64,000 nt of DNA from Pseudomonas sp. R5(2019) (GTDB lineage: Bacteria; Pseudomonadota; Gammaproteobacteria; Pseudomonadales; Pseudomonadaceae), in contig NZ_JAAAMT010000007.1 in assembly GCF_009905435.1 (NCBI RefSeq), forward strand, positions 62,001 through 126,000, written 5' to 3'. The notes under the pieces were generated by a model that was given only the letters and a program-made list of their open reading frames with translations, made no database searches and had not been told where the DNA came from. Below, one piece after another: positions 54,203-62,470 of this stretch. The position numbers were made by a program, and so were the translations under genes. Position 1 is the stretch's first letter; each line of letters starts with the position of its first letter.

Positions 54203-55084
54203 TTAACGCTCCCCGGCCTGCCGGCACAACCAATCCATCAACTCCAGCAATCCTGGTGATGGTGTACTGCGTGGCGGCAATACCACGTAGTAGGCCAGTC
54301 CCGTGGGCACTTTCAATTCGAATGGCATCACCAGCCGTCCACTGGCCAGGTCCTCGGCAATCAACGCCCAGTCGCCGATGGCCACGCCCGTCCCTTGCGA
54401 TGCCACTGACATCGCCAAGTCCAGCGTCTCGAAATGCTGGCCCTTGCCGATGTTATTCAGCGTGATGCCCGCCACCTTCAGCCAGGTTTCCCAGTCCTGC
54501 TCGTCGCAAGTCGGGTGCAGCAGCATGTGCGTGTCCAGGTCGCTGTAAGTGCTCAACGGCAGGGGGCCGGCCAGCAACCTGGGTGAGCAGACGGGTGTCA
54601 GTTGTTCATCGAACAGATGCCGCGCGGTCAGCCCGTGATTGGGTGGCGGGCCATAGACCACTGCCGCATCGAACGCCTCGCGGCGAAAGTCCACCCCGTG
54701 GGCGACTGTGGTGGTCAGCTCCACCGGCACGTCCGGGCGTTGCGCCTGCCACTGCATCAATCGCGGCAACAACCAGCGCATGACACAGGTCGGGGCCTTG
54801 AGTTGAAGGGCTTCGCGCTTGGCGCCGACGTGCTCGACGGCCTCGTCAATCAAATTGAACACCTGTTGAATCCGCGCAAACAACTCGCGCCCCTGGGGTG
54901 TCAGGGCCAGGCCCCGGGCCTGGCGAAAGAACAGCGCATAACCCAGATGATCCTCCAGCCCGGCGATCTGTCGGCTCACCGCGCCTTGGGTGATATGCAA
55001 TTGCTGGGCGGCCCGGGTGAAGTTGCAACACTGGGCGGTAATCAAAAAGGTGTGCAAGGCCGGCAAGGGCGGAAGGCGTTTCAT
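54203..55084 (-). CDS. LysR-family regulator (GcvA-like)
   Basis: A 293-residue LysR regulator with helix-turn-helix NFTRAAQQLHITQGAVSRQI near residues 21-40 and an effector domain. It is divergent from the decarboxylase/aldehyde dehydrogenase pair (126 bp apart) and probably activates it. Start: ATG 55084 is taken; ATG 55099 is equally weak. Confidence 0.85.
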   Translation of the reverse strand: MKRLPPLPALHTFLITAQCCNFTRAAQQLHITQGAVSRQIAGLEDHLGYALFFRQARGLALTPQGRELFARIQQVFNLIDEAVEHVGAKREALQLKAPTCVMRWLLPRLMQWQAQRPDVPVELTTTVAHGVDFRREAFDAAVVYGPPPNHGLTARHLFDEQLTPVCSPRLLAGPLPLSTYSDLDTHMLLHPTCDEQDWETWLKVAGITLNNIGKGQHFETLDLAMSVASQGTGVAIGDWALIAEDLASGRLVMPFELKVPTGLAYYVVLPPRSTPSPGLLELMDWLCRQAGER

Positions 55085-55210
55085 GGCGGTACCAGGCATG
55101 ATCTGTGGACATGGCTAGTATGACTATTTTTGCATTGTGCAGGTACGTCGCCGCCAGTTCCAATGAAGCCACTTTTCAGTGTTCCTCGAACAAAAGACAG
55201 GCATTCGAAC

Positions 55211-56851
55211 ATGGCTACTTGTGGCGAAGTGTTGGTAAAACTGCTTGAACGCTACGGCGTCGACCAGGTATTTGGTATTCCCGGCGTGCATACCGTGGAG
55301 CTTTACCGCGGGCTGGCCCGCTCCCCGATCGAGCACGTGACCCCTCGCCACGAGCAAGGTGCCGGATTCATGGCTGACGGCTATGCGCGCACCAGCGGCA
55401 AGCCGGGTGTCTGCTTCATCATCACCGGCCCCGGCATGACCAACATCACCACTGCCATGGGCCAGGCCTATGCCGACTCGATCCCGATGCTGGTGATTTC
55501 CAGCGTCCAGTCCAGTACTCAACTGGGGGGCGGGCGCGGCAAGCTGCACGAGTTGCCGAACCAGGGCGCATTGGTGGCGGGCGTGGCGGCGTTCTCTCAT
55601 ACACTGATGAGCGCTGACGACCTGCCCAGTGTGCTGGCCCGTGCCTTTGCTGTGTTCGAGGGCGCCCGCCCGCGCCCCGTGCATATCGAAATTCCGTTGG
55701 ATGTTCTGGTGCAGCCGGCCGACCACTTGCTGAGCAGCGAACCGGTGCATATTGCCCGTGCCGGTGCCGCACCTGAGGCGGTGAGTCAGATGGCCGCACT
55801 GCTGGCCGAGGCCAGTCGCCCGCTGATTCTTGCTGGCGGGGGCGCCATTGATGCTGCCGCAGCACTGACCCGCCTGGCCGAACACCTGCAGGCGCCGGTG
55901 GCGCTGACCATCAATGCCAAAGGTATGCTGCCTGGCAAGCATCCGCTGCTGATCGGCTCGACCCAGACCCTGGACACTACCCGAGCACTGATCGAGGAAG
56001 CCGACGTGGTACTGGCCATCGGCACCGAGCTGGCGGAAACCGACTACGACGTCACCTTCGCCGGCGGCTTCAAGATTCCCGGCACCCTGCTGCGTGTGGA
56101 TATCGACCCGGATCAGACAGTGCGTAACTACCCGCCGAAGGTGGCGCTGGTTGCAGACGCCCAGGTGGCCGCCCAGGCCCTGTTCGACGCAGTGGTCGCC
56201 TTGCCCTTGATCGAACGTGTGGCCGATTGGGGCCCAGCCCGGGCTGCGGCCTTGCGCGAGGTCAACGAGGCCTCGTGGGATACCGCCATGCGTGGCCAGA
56301 CCCTGTTCCTCGACACCTTGTTGGAAGAACTGCCGAACGCGGTGCTGGTGGGCGACTCGACCCAGCCGGTCTACACCGGCAACCTGACGCTGAACCCGGA
56401 CCATCCGCGCCGCTGGTTCAACGCTTCGACCGGCTACGGCACCCTTGGCTATGCCTTGCCGGCGGCCATGGGAGCCTGGCTCGGCGGCAGTCCATGGCGC
56501 GATTCCCGTAGCCCCGTGGTGTGCCTGATCGGTGACGGCGGCTTGCAATTTACCCTGCCGGAACTGGCCAGCGCCGTTGAAGCGCGAATCCCTGTCATCG
56601 TCCTGCTCTGGAATAACCAGGGCTATGAAGAGATCAAAAAGTACATGGTCAACCGCTCGATCGAACCGGTTGGCGTAGACATCCACACCCCGGACTTTAT
56701 CGGCGTTGCCAAGGCCTTGGGCTGTGCCGCCGAGGCGGCGGATGGGGCGGAGGAACTGCGGGTTGCGCTGCGTGCCGCGAGCGAGCGCAACGGACCGACT
56801 CTGATCGAGATTGACCAAGGTGTCTGGATGAAAGGCCTTAAAGCATGCTGA
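55211..56851 (+). CDS. aruI: 2-ketoarginine (5-guanidino-2-oxopentanoate) decarboxylase-like ThDP enzyme
   Basis: A 546-residue thiamine-diphosphate enzyme of the acetolactate-synthase family, starting MATCGEVLVKLLERYGVDQV. Catalytic Glu in TPRHEQGAGFMADGYAR, and the ThDP motif GDGG...WNNQGYEEIKKY near residue 440. It resembles AruI, which decarboxylates 2-ketoarginine to 4-guanidinobutyraldehyde in the arginine transaminase pathway. It overlaps the aldehyde dehydrogenase by 7 bp. No arginine transaminase (aruH) is in this window. Confidence 0.7.
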   Translation: MATCGEVLVKLLERYGVDQVFGIPGVHTVELYRGLARSPIEHVTPRHEQGAGFMADGYARTSGKPGVCFIITGPGMTNITTAMGQAYADSIPMLVISSVQSSTQLGGGRGKLHELPNQGALVAGVAAFSHTLMSADDLPSVLARAFAVFEGARPRPVHIEIPLDVLVQPADHLLSSEPVHIARAGAAPEAVSQMAALLAEASRPLILAGGGAIDAAAALTRLAEHLQAPVALTINAKGMLPGKHPLLIGSTQTLDTTRALIEEADVVLAIGTELAETDYDVTFAGGFKIPGTLLRVDIDPDQTVRNYPPKVALVADAQVAAQALFDAVVALPLIERVADWGPARAAALREVNEASWDTAMRGQTLFLDTLLEELPNAVLVGDSTQPVYTGNLTLNPDHPRRWFNASTGYGTLGYALPAAMGAWLGGSPWRDSRSPVVCLIGDGGLQFTLPELASAVEARIPVIVLLWNNQGYEEIKKYMVNRSIEPVGVDIHTPDFIGVAKALGCAAEAADGAEELRVALRAASERNGPTLIEIDQGVWMKGLKAC

Positions 56852-58296
56852 ATTTTCCCCAAACCCTGCCGGGTGTTTACATCAATGGCACGTGGCAACA
56901 CGGCAACGCACCGTTGACGGTGATCAACCCTGCCACTGAACAACCGCTGGCGCAGGTCGCCGGTGCCGACACTGGGGCGGTAGAGCACGCGGTCCAGGCC
57001 GCGCAGGCTGCCTTCAGCGCTTGGTCGACGACCTCAGCCGCCGAGCGCGCCGTGTACCTGCGTGCTATCGCTGAGGGTGTTGCCGCCCGGCGTGAGCACC
57101 TCATGCAGCTTCAGTCGAGCAACAACGGCAAGCCGCTGTTCGAAGCCGGCATCGACGTCGATGATGTGATCGCGACGTTCAATTACTACGCCGACCTTGC
57201 CGACGCATTGGGTGTGTCCCAGGACAGCAATGTGCCGCTGCCGAGCGACGCCTTCAGCGCGCGCGTGCGCCGTGAGCCCTGCGGCGTTGTCGGCCTGATC
57301 GTGCCGTGGAACTTCCCGATGGTCACCACGGCCTGGAAGCTGGCGCCGGCCCTGGCGGCGGGGTGCTGCGTGGTGCTGAAACCTTCGGAAGTCACGCCGC
57401 TGCCTGAGCTTGAACTGGCTGCAATCATCGCTGAAAGCGGCCTGCCTGACGGAGTGTTCAACCTGGTCTGCGGTACCGGGCTTGCTGTCGGTGCGCCACT
57501 GGCCGCTGATCCGCGTATTGCCAGGATCTCGTTCACGGGCAGCAATGCCGTCGGTGTTCAGGTCATGCAGCGCGCGGCAGAAACGATCAAGGGTGTAAGC
57601 CTGGAGCTGGGCGGCAAATCATCGTTGCTGGTATTGGAAGACGCCGATCTGGAACTGGCCGTGGAAATGGCCAGTGGCGGCGGCTTCTTCAATGCCGGGC
57701 AAATGTGCTCGGCCACCAGCCGGGTGGTAGTGGCTGATGCTCTTTACGATGAATTTCTGGAACGTCTGAAAACCCGCGCCGAGGCCATCAAGGTTGGTGA
57801 TCCCTTTGCCGAGGACACCGAAATGGGCGCCCTGGTGAACCAGGCGCAGTACGAGCGTGTGCTGGGGCATATCGATCGGGGCGTGAGCGCCGGTGCGCGA
57901 CTGATTTGCGGCGGTCAGCGTCCGCAACACCTGCCGTGCGGCTACTTCTTGCGCCCGACGGTGTTTGCCGATGTGCCGCAAGGCAGCGCCTTGTGGCGGG
58001 AAGAAATCTTTGGCCCGGTGTTGTGCGTGCGCCGTGCGACCAGTGAAGCCGAGGCCATTGCCCAGGCCAACGACACTGAGTTTGGCCTGGTGGCCAGCGT
58101 GGTCGGGCAGGATCCCGAAAGGACCGAGCGCGTGGCCAATGCGTTGCTGGCTGGTATGGTCTGGATCAATGCGCCGCAGGTGATCTTCCCGCAGACCGCC
58201 TGGGGCGGTTACAAGCAGAGCAGCATCGGCCGGGAGCTGGGGCCGTGGGGCTTGAGCGCGTTCCAGGAGATCAAGCACGTCGTGCGAGCGGTGTGA
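56845..58296 (+). CDS. Aldehyde dehydrogenase (probable guanidinobutyraldehyde dehydrogenase)
   Basis: A 483-residue NAD-dependent ALDH with GLIVPWNFPMVTTAWKLAPA, GGKSSLLVLEDADLE (general-base Glu in LELGGK) and nucleophile Cys in NAGQMCSATSR. The coupled AruI-like decarboxylase suggests its substrate is the aldehyde formed by it, 4-guanidinobutyraldehyde or a similar omega-amino aldehyde. The start is fixed by the overlap with the upstream stop. Confidence 0.85.
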   Translation: MLNFPQTLPGVYINGTWQHGNAPLTVINPATEQPLAQVAGADTGAVEHAVQAAQAAFSAWSTTSAAERAVYLRAIAEGVAARREHLMQLQSSNNGKPLFEAGIDVDDVIATFNYYADLADALGVSQDSNVPLPSDAFSARVRREPCGVVGLIVPWNFPMVTTAWKLAPALAAGCCVVLKPSEVTPLPELELAAIIAESGLPDGVFNLVCGTGLAVGAPLAADPRIARISFTGSNAVGVQVMQRAAETIKGVSLELGGKSSLLVLEDADLELAVEMASGGGFFNAGQMCSATSRVVVADALYDEFLERLKTRAEAIKVGDPFAEDTEMGALVNQAQYERVLGHIDRGVSAGARLICGGQRPQHLPCGYFLRPTVFADVPQGSALWREEIFGPVLCVRRATSEAEAIAQANDTEFGLVASVVGQDPERTERVANALLAGMVWINAPQVIFPQTAWGGYKQSSIGRELGPWGLSAFQEIKHVVRAV

Positions 58297-58311
58297 CAGG
58301 AAGGGCGAGCC

Positions 58312-59241
58312 TTACGGCAAACTCCGCAACCTCGCCATGTCCCGCAACGGCGGCGCCCCATACAACCGGCTGTACTCGCGGCTGAACTGGGAGGGGCTTT
58401 CATAGCCCACCCGGTAGCCTGCCGCCGACGCTTCCAGCCCCTCACTGAGCATCAACCGTCGGGCCTCCTGCAAACGTAATTGCTTCTGGTATTGCAGGGG
58501 GCTCATAGAGGTCACGGCCTTGAAACGATGATGCAGGGTCGACACGCTCAAATTCACCTGCCGCGCCAGGTCATCGATCCGCAACGGGCTCTGGAAGTTG
58601 CTGTTGAGCCAATGGATCGCCTGGCTGACGCGGTGGGTCTGGGTGTTGCCCAGGGCAATCTCATACAGACGGTGGCCTTGCTTGCCACGCAGCAGGCGAT
58701 ACAGGATTTCGCGGCGAATCAAGGGCGCCAGGATCGGGATGTCCTTGGGCGTTTCCAGTAGCCGGGTCAGGCGCAGCACCGCGTCGAGCAAGTCTGAATC
58801 CATCTGCTCTACATACAGCCCACGTCCTGTGGGGCGGCTGGGCACACCCAATGGCCCGGCCTCGGCAATCAGTGTGTTGATCTCGCTCGGGTCGATATCC
58901 AGCCGAATAGACAGGCTCGGGTTGCTCTGGCAAGCCTCCAGAATTCGACCGCTGATCGGCATGGCGACCGAGACCACCATGTAGTTGAGCGGGTTGTAGA
59001 GGTAGGTTTCATCGCCCAGGCGAACCTCTTTGCTGCCATTGGCCATGATGCACAATGCAGGCTGGGCGAGCGTCGGAAAGGAGGACGTACGTTCGCAGTA
59101 GCGCACCAGGTGCAACGACTCGATGGCCGTGCAGAAGCTGCCTTGTTCCGGGGTGTGGCGACCGATCAGGTTGGCCAGCTCGGTGCGCTGCTGCTCAAGG
59201 TCGGGCGGCAACGGGAGGCTTGGGTGTTCACTGTTCGACAT
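58312..59241 (-). CDS. AraC-family regulator with AraC_N domain
   Basis: A 309-residue regulator: cupin-like AraC_N domain (EQGSFCTAIESLHLVRYCER near residue 40) and a double helix-turn-helix at the C-terminus (RIDDLARQVNLSVSTLHHRF; YRVGYESPSQFSREYSRLYG). ATG at 59241 has AGGA 8 bp upstream. It is convergent with the aldehyde dehydrogenase; its target is not evident. Confidence 0.87.
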   Translation of the reverse strand: MSNSEHPSLPLPPDLEQQRTELANLIGRHTPEQGSFCTAIESLHLVRYCERTSSFPTLAQPALCIMANGSKEVRLGDETYLYNPLNYMVVSVAMPISGRILEACQSNPSLSIRLDIDPSEINTLIAEAGPLGVPSRPTGRGLYVEQMDSDLLDAVLRLTRLLETPKDIPILAPLIRREILYRLLRGKQGHRLYEIALGNTQTHRVSQAIHWLNSNFQSPLRIDDLARQVNLSVSTLHHRFKAVTSMSPLQYQKQLRLQEARRLMLSEGLEASAAGYRVGYESPSQFSREYSRLYGAPPLRDMARLRSLP

Positions 59242-59617
59242 GGGGGAATCCTGAAGGCGAGGGCCGCTGACCGGATCAGAATACGTTTGTGCAAGCCGGG
59301 ACGGTAGGCGGATTCTGCGAGGTTCTTGCCTGATTCTGTCGTGGAGTCGTTCGACTGGAGGGACAGTGGGGCCCCATCGCGGGCAAGCCCTGCTCCTACC
59401 GCAGGCCGGTAGGAGCGAGGCTTGCCCGCGATGCTTTTTTGCACATTCATTGTCGCCGCGATCTGCACGGTCCGGCGCGCTATCAGCCGCCTTGCCCATG
59501 CCCCGCGCAGAATCAGGCAAGTCATCGACAGGATTCGTCTAACGGCGGCTGGCAGCCACCCCGTAACCTGTGCAACGTGGCCTGATTGGGGTCGCGATCA
59601 CCCAGGGAGAATCCTTC
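59242..59617. other. 376-bp intergenic region with a REP hairpin
   Basis: Contains the REPIN at 59374-59441 and the promoter of the monooxygenase-like gene at the right. I see no coding frame. Confidence 0.6.
59374..59441. repeat. REPIN of the 'ggcttgcccgcgat' class ending in a T-run
   Basis: Arms 59374-59400 and about 59406-59432, near-perfect with a short CAGGC loop, followed by TTTTTT (59435-59440), so it could work as an intrinsic terminator on the plus strand. Confidence 0.75.
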
Positions 59618-59941
59618 ATGAGCCAGCCGTCAGCGGTCAGTCATCTTGCGTTAGTGCGCGCCAGCGCCGGTTCGTCCGTGGCATTGGGCGAGCGTTTGCA
59701 CGGTTTGATCGAGCCATCGCGCAAGGCCCCGGGGTGCTTGCACTTTGCCCTGCAACGCTCCCAGTGCGACGCCGATTTGTGGATGATCAGCGGTTTCTGG
59801 GCCAGCGAGCCGGCCATGACCGCCTACTTCGCCTCGCCGGCCATGCAGGTGTTCAGCGAGCTGGTGCAACACCTGATGGTCAACAGTCTGGATCTGCATA
59901 CCTTCAGCGAGGTCTCGGCTAGAATGCCCGCCGTTGAATAA
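59618..59941 (+). CDS. Antibiotic biosynthesis monooxygenase-domain protein (YgiN-like)
   Basis: 107 residues with the ABM fold: SHLALVRASAGSSVALGERL, then APGCLHFALQRSQCDADLWM and MISGFWASEPAMTAYFASPA. Dimeric ferredoxin-like proteins of this family include quinol monooxygenases and heme-degrading enzymes. GGGAG lies 8 bp before the ATG. It is followed 17 bp later by the 76-residue gene, so they are cotranscribed. Confidence 0.82.
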   Translation: MSQPSAVSHLALVRASAGSSVALGERLHGLIEPSRKAPGCLHFALQRSQCDADLWMISGFWASEPAMTAYFASPAMQVFSELVQHLMVNSLDLHTFSEVSARMPAVE

Positions 59942-59958
59942 TTGGCAGGGTAAGCAAC

Positions 59959-60189
59959 ATGGCACGTAAAGAGTTCGCCCACTTCGAAGCGGTTTCGGCC
60001 GTGGTCCCAGGTGAAGGTGGTTACAACGCGGCAATCGCGGTCAAGGGCCTGGGCGCCGGCGGAGCACCGCACTTTCACAAAGTCCTGGAAGGGCAAACCT
60101 TCAAGACCGCATTGAGCGCCGATGACGCCGCCAGCGCCGAGCTGGCAAGGCTGGTTGATGTGAACAGCGAAGGCGAGCTGGTCTGGTAA
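59959..60189 (+). CDS. Small hypothetical protein, 76 residues
   Basis: MARKEFAHFEAVSAVVPGEG followed by GGAPHFHKVLEGQTFKTALSAD. Short beta-rich and His-containing (PHFHK). I recognise no domain. GGCAGGGTAAGCAAC precedes the ATG. The stop lies 2 bp before the end of the convergent flavin reductase gene. Confidence 0.6.
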   Translation: MARKEFAHFEAVSAVVPGEGGYNAAIAVKGLGAGGAPHFHKVLEGQTFKTALSADDAASAELARLVDVNSEGELVW

Positions 60190-60190
60190 A

Positions 60191-60814
60191 TCAGCGGTTA
60201 GCCTGCGGCCGGTTCATCTTGAACAATTCTCCCAGACGGAAGTAATCGGCCGGGCCGCCGCCGCGCAGAATCGGGTCGGCTGCGGCGGTGTCGTAGATAC
60301 CGTCCTTGAGTAGCGACTTGTCGATATGAACGGCGACCACTTCGCCGAGAATCAGCCAGCTGGGCACGAGTTCTTGATCAGCGCGCTGCAGCTGGACGAT
60401 TTGCGTCACCTTGCATTCAAACGAGACGGGGCTTTCCAGCACTCGAGGCACCGCGACCACGCGTGAAGCCATCGGGGTCAAATGGCTCAGGGCGAACTCG
60501 TCGACCTCCGGCGCCACGGCTGTGCAACTCTGGTTCATGGCCTCGGCCAGCGGAAAGGTCGCCAGGTTCCAGACGAACTCACCGGTTTGCTCGATGTTGT
60601 TCAGGCTGTCTTTGCGCCCGACACTGGAAAAACCAATGATGGGCGGAATGTAGTTGAAGGCATTGAAGAAGCTGTAAGGCGCAAGATTCAGGCGCCCGTC
60701 GCGGTCATGCGAGGAAATCCAGCCAATCGGGCGCGGGCCGACAATGGCGTTGAACGGGTCATGGGGCAGGCCGTGGCCCTGTGCGGGTTCGTAGAAATAC
60801 TTGTCGTCGGACAT
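60191..60814 (-). CDS. FMN-binding flavin reductase-domain protein
   Basis: A 207-residue split-barrel flavoprotein (Flavin_Reduct): ARPIGWISS-like GPRPIGWISSHDRDGRLNLA, SFFNAFNYIPPIIGFSS and FECKVTQIVQL. It may provide reduced flavin or act as a nitroreductase-like protein. AAGGA precedes ATG 60814; an upstream ATG at 60901 is unlikely. Confidence 0.83.
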   Translation of the reverse strand: MSDDKYFYEPAQGHGLPHDPFNAIVGPRPIGWISSHDRDGRLNLAPYSFFNAFNYIPPIIGFSSVGRKDSLNNIEQTGEFVWNLATFPLAEAMNQSCTAVAPEVDEFALSHLTPMASRVVAVPRVLESPVSFECKVTQIVQLQRADQELVPSWLILGEVVAVHIDKSLLKDGIYDTAAADPILRGGGPADYFRLGELFKMNRPQANR

Positions 60815-60932
60815 ACCGGATTCCTTGGTGTCGCAGCCAGCGACTTCAGACGTGAAAAGCGCACAGTGTGCTGGGCAAATGCCGGGCGTGCCACTGTTCA
60901 CGATTCAAAAAGCCCATCCAGCATCAGGCATG

Positions 60933-60970
60933 AAAAAGGGCGATGCCGTTACCGGCATCGCCCCTTTTTT
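60933..60970. terminator. Bidirectional terminator between flavin reductase and kgtP
   Basis: Stem AAAGGGCGATGCCG-TTAC-CGGCATCGCCC with A and T tracts on either side; 12 bp beyond the kgtP stop. Confidence 0.88.
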
Positions 60971-60981
60971 GCGCTACGAGA

Positions 60982-62304
60982 TCAGTTGCTATCGATCTTC
61001 GAATGCTTGCGGGTGTCTTTCATGAACACGTACACCAGCAGCGAAACCGCAATACAACCGGTCACGTACCAGTAGTAGCCGGTTTCCATGCCGACGCTCT
61101 TGAACCACAGGGCCACGTATTCAGCGGTGCCGCCGAAGATCGACACGGTCAGTGCGTACGGCAGGCCGACGCCCAGTGCGCGGATCTCGGTCGGGAATAG
61201 CTCAGCTTTGACCACGGCGTTGATCGAGGTGTAGCCGCTGACGATGATCAGCGCGGCCATGATCAGGAAGAACGCGCCCCACCAGGTTTCGATGGTGTGC
61301 AGGGTGGTCAGGATCGGCACGGTGCAGATCGTGCCCAGCACGCCGAAGGCGATCAGGATCGGGCGACGGCCGATCTTGTCCGATAGCGAGCCGATCACCG
61401 GTTGCAAGCACATGAACAGGAACAGCGTGGCGGCCGAAATGGTGGTGGAGTCAGAGATGCTCATCCCGGCGGTGTTCACCAGGTATTTCTGCATGTAAGT
61501 GGTGTAGGTGTAGAACGCCAGGGTGCCGCCCATGGTCAGGCCGACCACGGTCAGCAGCTCCTTGGGGTGACGCATCAGGATGCGCATGGTGCTTTCTTTG
61601 GGCTTGTCCTGCTTCTTGGTGAAGGATTCGGTTTCCTCCATGCCGCGACGCAGGTACAGCGCCACCACGGCACACAGCGCGCCGATGGCGAACGGAATGC
61701 GCCAGCCCCAGCTGTGCAGCTCTTCGGTGGTCAGCACTTGTTGCAACACGATCAGCACGCCCAGCGCGATGAGCTGGCCGGAGATCAGGGTCACGTACTG
61801 GAAGCTGGAGAAGAAGCCGCGACGTTCCTTGGTCGCCATCTCGCTCAAGTAGGTGGCGGAGGTGCCGTATTCGCCGCCGACCGACAGGCCCTGCAGCAGG
61901 CGAGCCAGCACCAGCATGATCGGCGCACCGACGCCAATGGTCTCGTAGCCGGGGGTCAGGGCGATGATCAGCGAGCCGAAGCACATCATGACGACCGACA
62001 CCATCAGGGCGGATTTTCGGCCCTTGCGGTCAGCGTAGATGCCCATGATCCAGCCACCGATCGGGCGCATCAGAAAGCCCACGGCAAAAATGGCGGCAGT
62101 GTTCAGCAGTTGAGCAGTGGTATCGCCGGCCGGGAAGAAGACCTTGGCGAAATAGAGGGAGAACGCAGCGTAGACGTACCAGTCGTACCACTCGACCATG
62201 TTGCCGACCGAGCCGCTGAAAATCGACTTGAGGCGGCTGGAGGTGGTTCGTTCGGCAGCGGGTGCAGCCGCCGCCCCAGCAGGCAGGGTATTGGAATTAT
62301 CCAT
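60982..62304 (-). CDS. kgtP: Alpha-ketoglutarate permease, MHS-family MFS
   Basis: A 440-residue MFS symporter with 12 helices, close to E. coli KgtP in the runs GNMVEWYDWYVYAAFSLYFA, LLQGLSVGGEYGTSATYLSE and TTYMQKYLVNTAGM. It imports alpha-ketoglutarate with protons. Upstream lies a sigma-54 promoter (62363-62378) and two palindromes; the next gene upstream encodes a sigma-54 activator, so alpha-ketoglutarate or a related dicarboxylate probably induces it via a two-component system. Confidence 0.9.
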   Translation of the reverse strand: MDNSNTLPAGAAAAPAAERTTSSRLKSIFSGSVGNMVEWYDWYVYAAFSLYFAKVFFPAGDTTAQLLNTAAIFAVGFLMRPIGGWIMGIYADRKGRKSALMVSVVMMCFGSLIIALTPGYETIGVGAPIMLVLARLLQGLSVGGEYGTSATYLSEMATKERRGFFSSFQYVTLISGQLIALGVLIVLQQVLTTEELHSWGWRIPFAIGALCAVVALYLRRGMEETESFTKKQDKPKESTMRILMRHPKELLTVVGLTMGGTLAFYTYTTYMQKYLVNTAGMSISDSTTISAATLFLFMCLQPVIGSLSDKIGRRPILIAFGVLGTICTVPILTTLHTIETWWGAFFLIMAALIIVSGYTSINAVVKAELFPTEIRALGVGLPYALTVSIFGGTAEYVALWFKSVGMETGYYWYVTGCIAVSLLVYVFMKDTRKHSKIDSN

Positions 62305-62362
62305 GATGGATCCTTCTAGTTGTTTTTGTGGAGCGCGTTGAAACGCAGCCTGGCAAGGCTAT

Positions 62363-62378
62363 AGCAGGAGCTGTGCCA
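62363..62378 (-). promoter_or_regulatory. Sigma-54 (RpoN) promoter of kgtP
   Basis: Minus strand TGGCACAGCTCCTGCT; GG and GC are separated by 10 bp, as the -24/-12 rule requires. Start of transcription is expected near 62352, about 48 bp before the kgtP ATG. Confidence 0.8.
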
Positions 62379-62419
62379 GGTCTGTAACGCCCGTTCTAGA
62401 AGGGTTTAAGGGTGTGGAG

Positions 62420-62437
62420 TGAGCGGAAATCCGCTCA
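62420..62437. promoter_or_regulatory. Upstream activator site 1 (palindrome)
   Basis: TGAGCGGAAATCCGCTCA, perfect arms TGAGCGGA / TCCGCTCA around 2 bp, about 75 bp upstream of the predicted sigma-54 start site. Confidence 0.65.
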
Positions 62438-62452
62438 TTACCCTGCAATGGA

Positions 62453-62470
62453 TAAGCGGAAATCTGCCGA
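62453..62470. promoter_or_regulatory. Upstream activator site 2
   Basis: TAAGCGGAAATCTGCCGA, an imperfect copy of site 1 with centre 33 bp away (about three helical turns), ending just beside the stop codon of the response regulator gene. Confidence 0.55.

Noticed and set aside
60814..60901. Longer start for the flavin reductase at 60901
   Set aside because: The extension has no ribosome-binding site and resembles no known N-terminus; AAGGA supports 60814.
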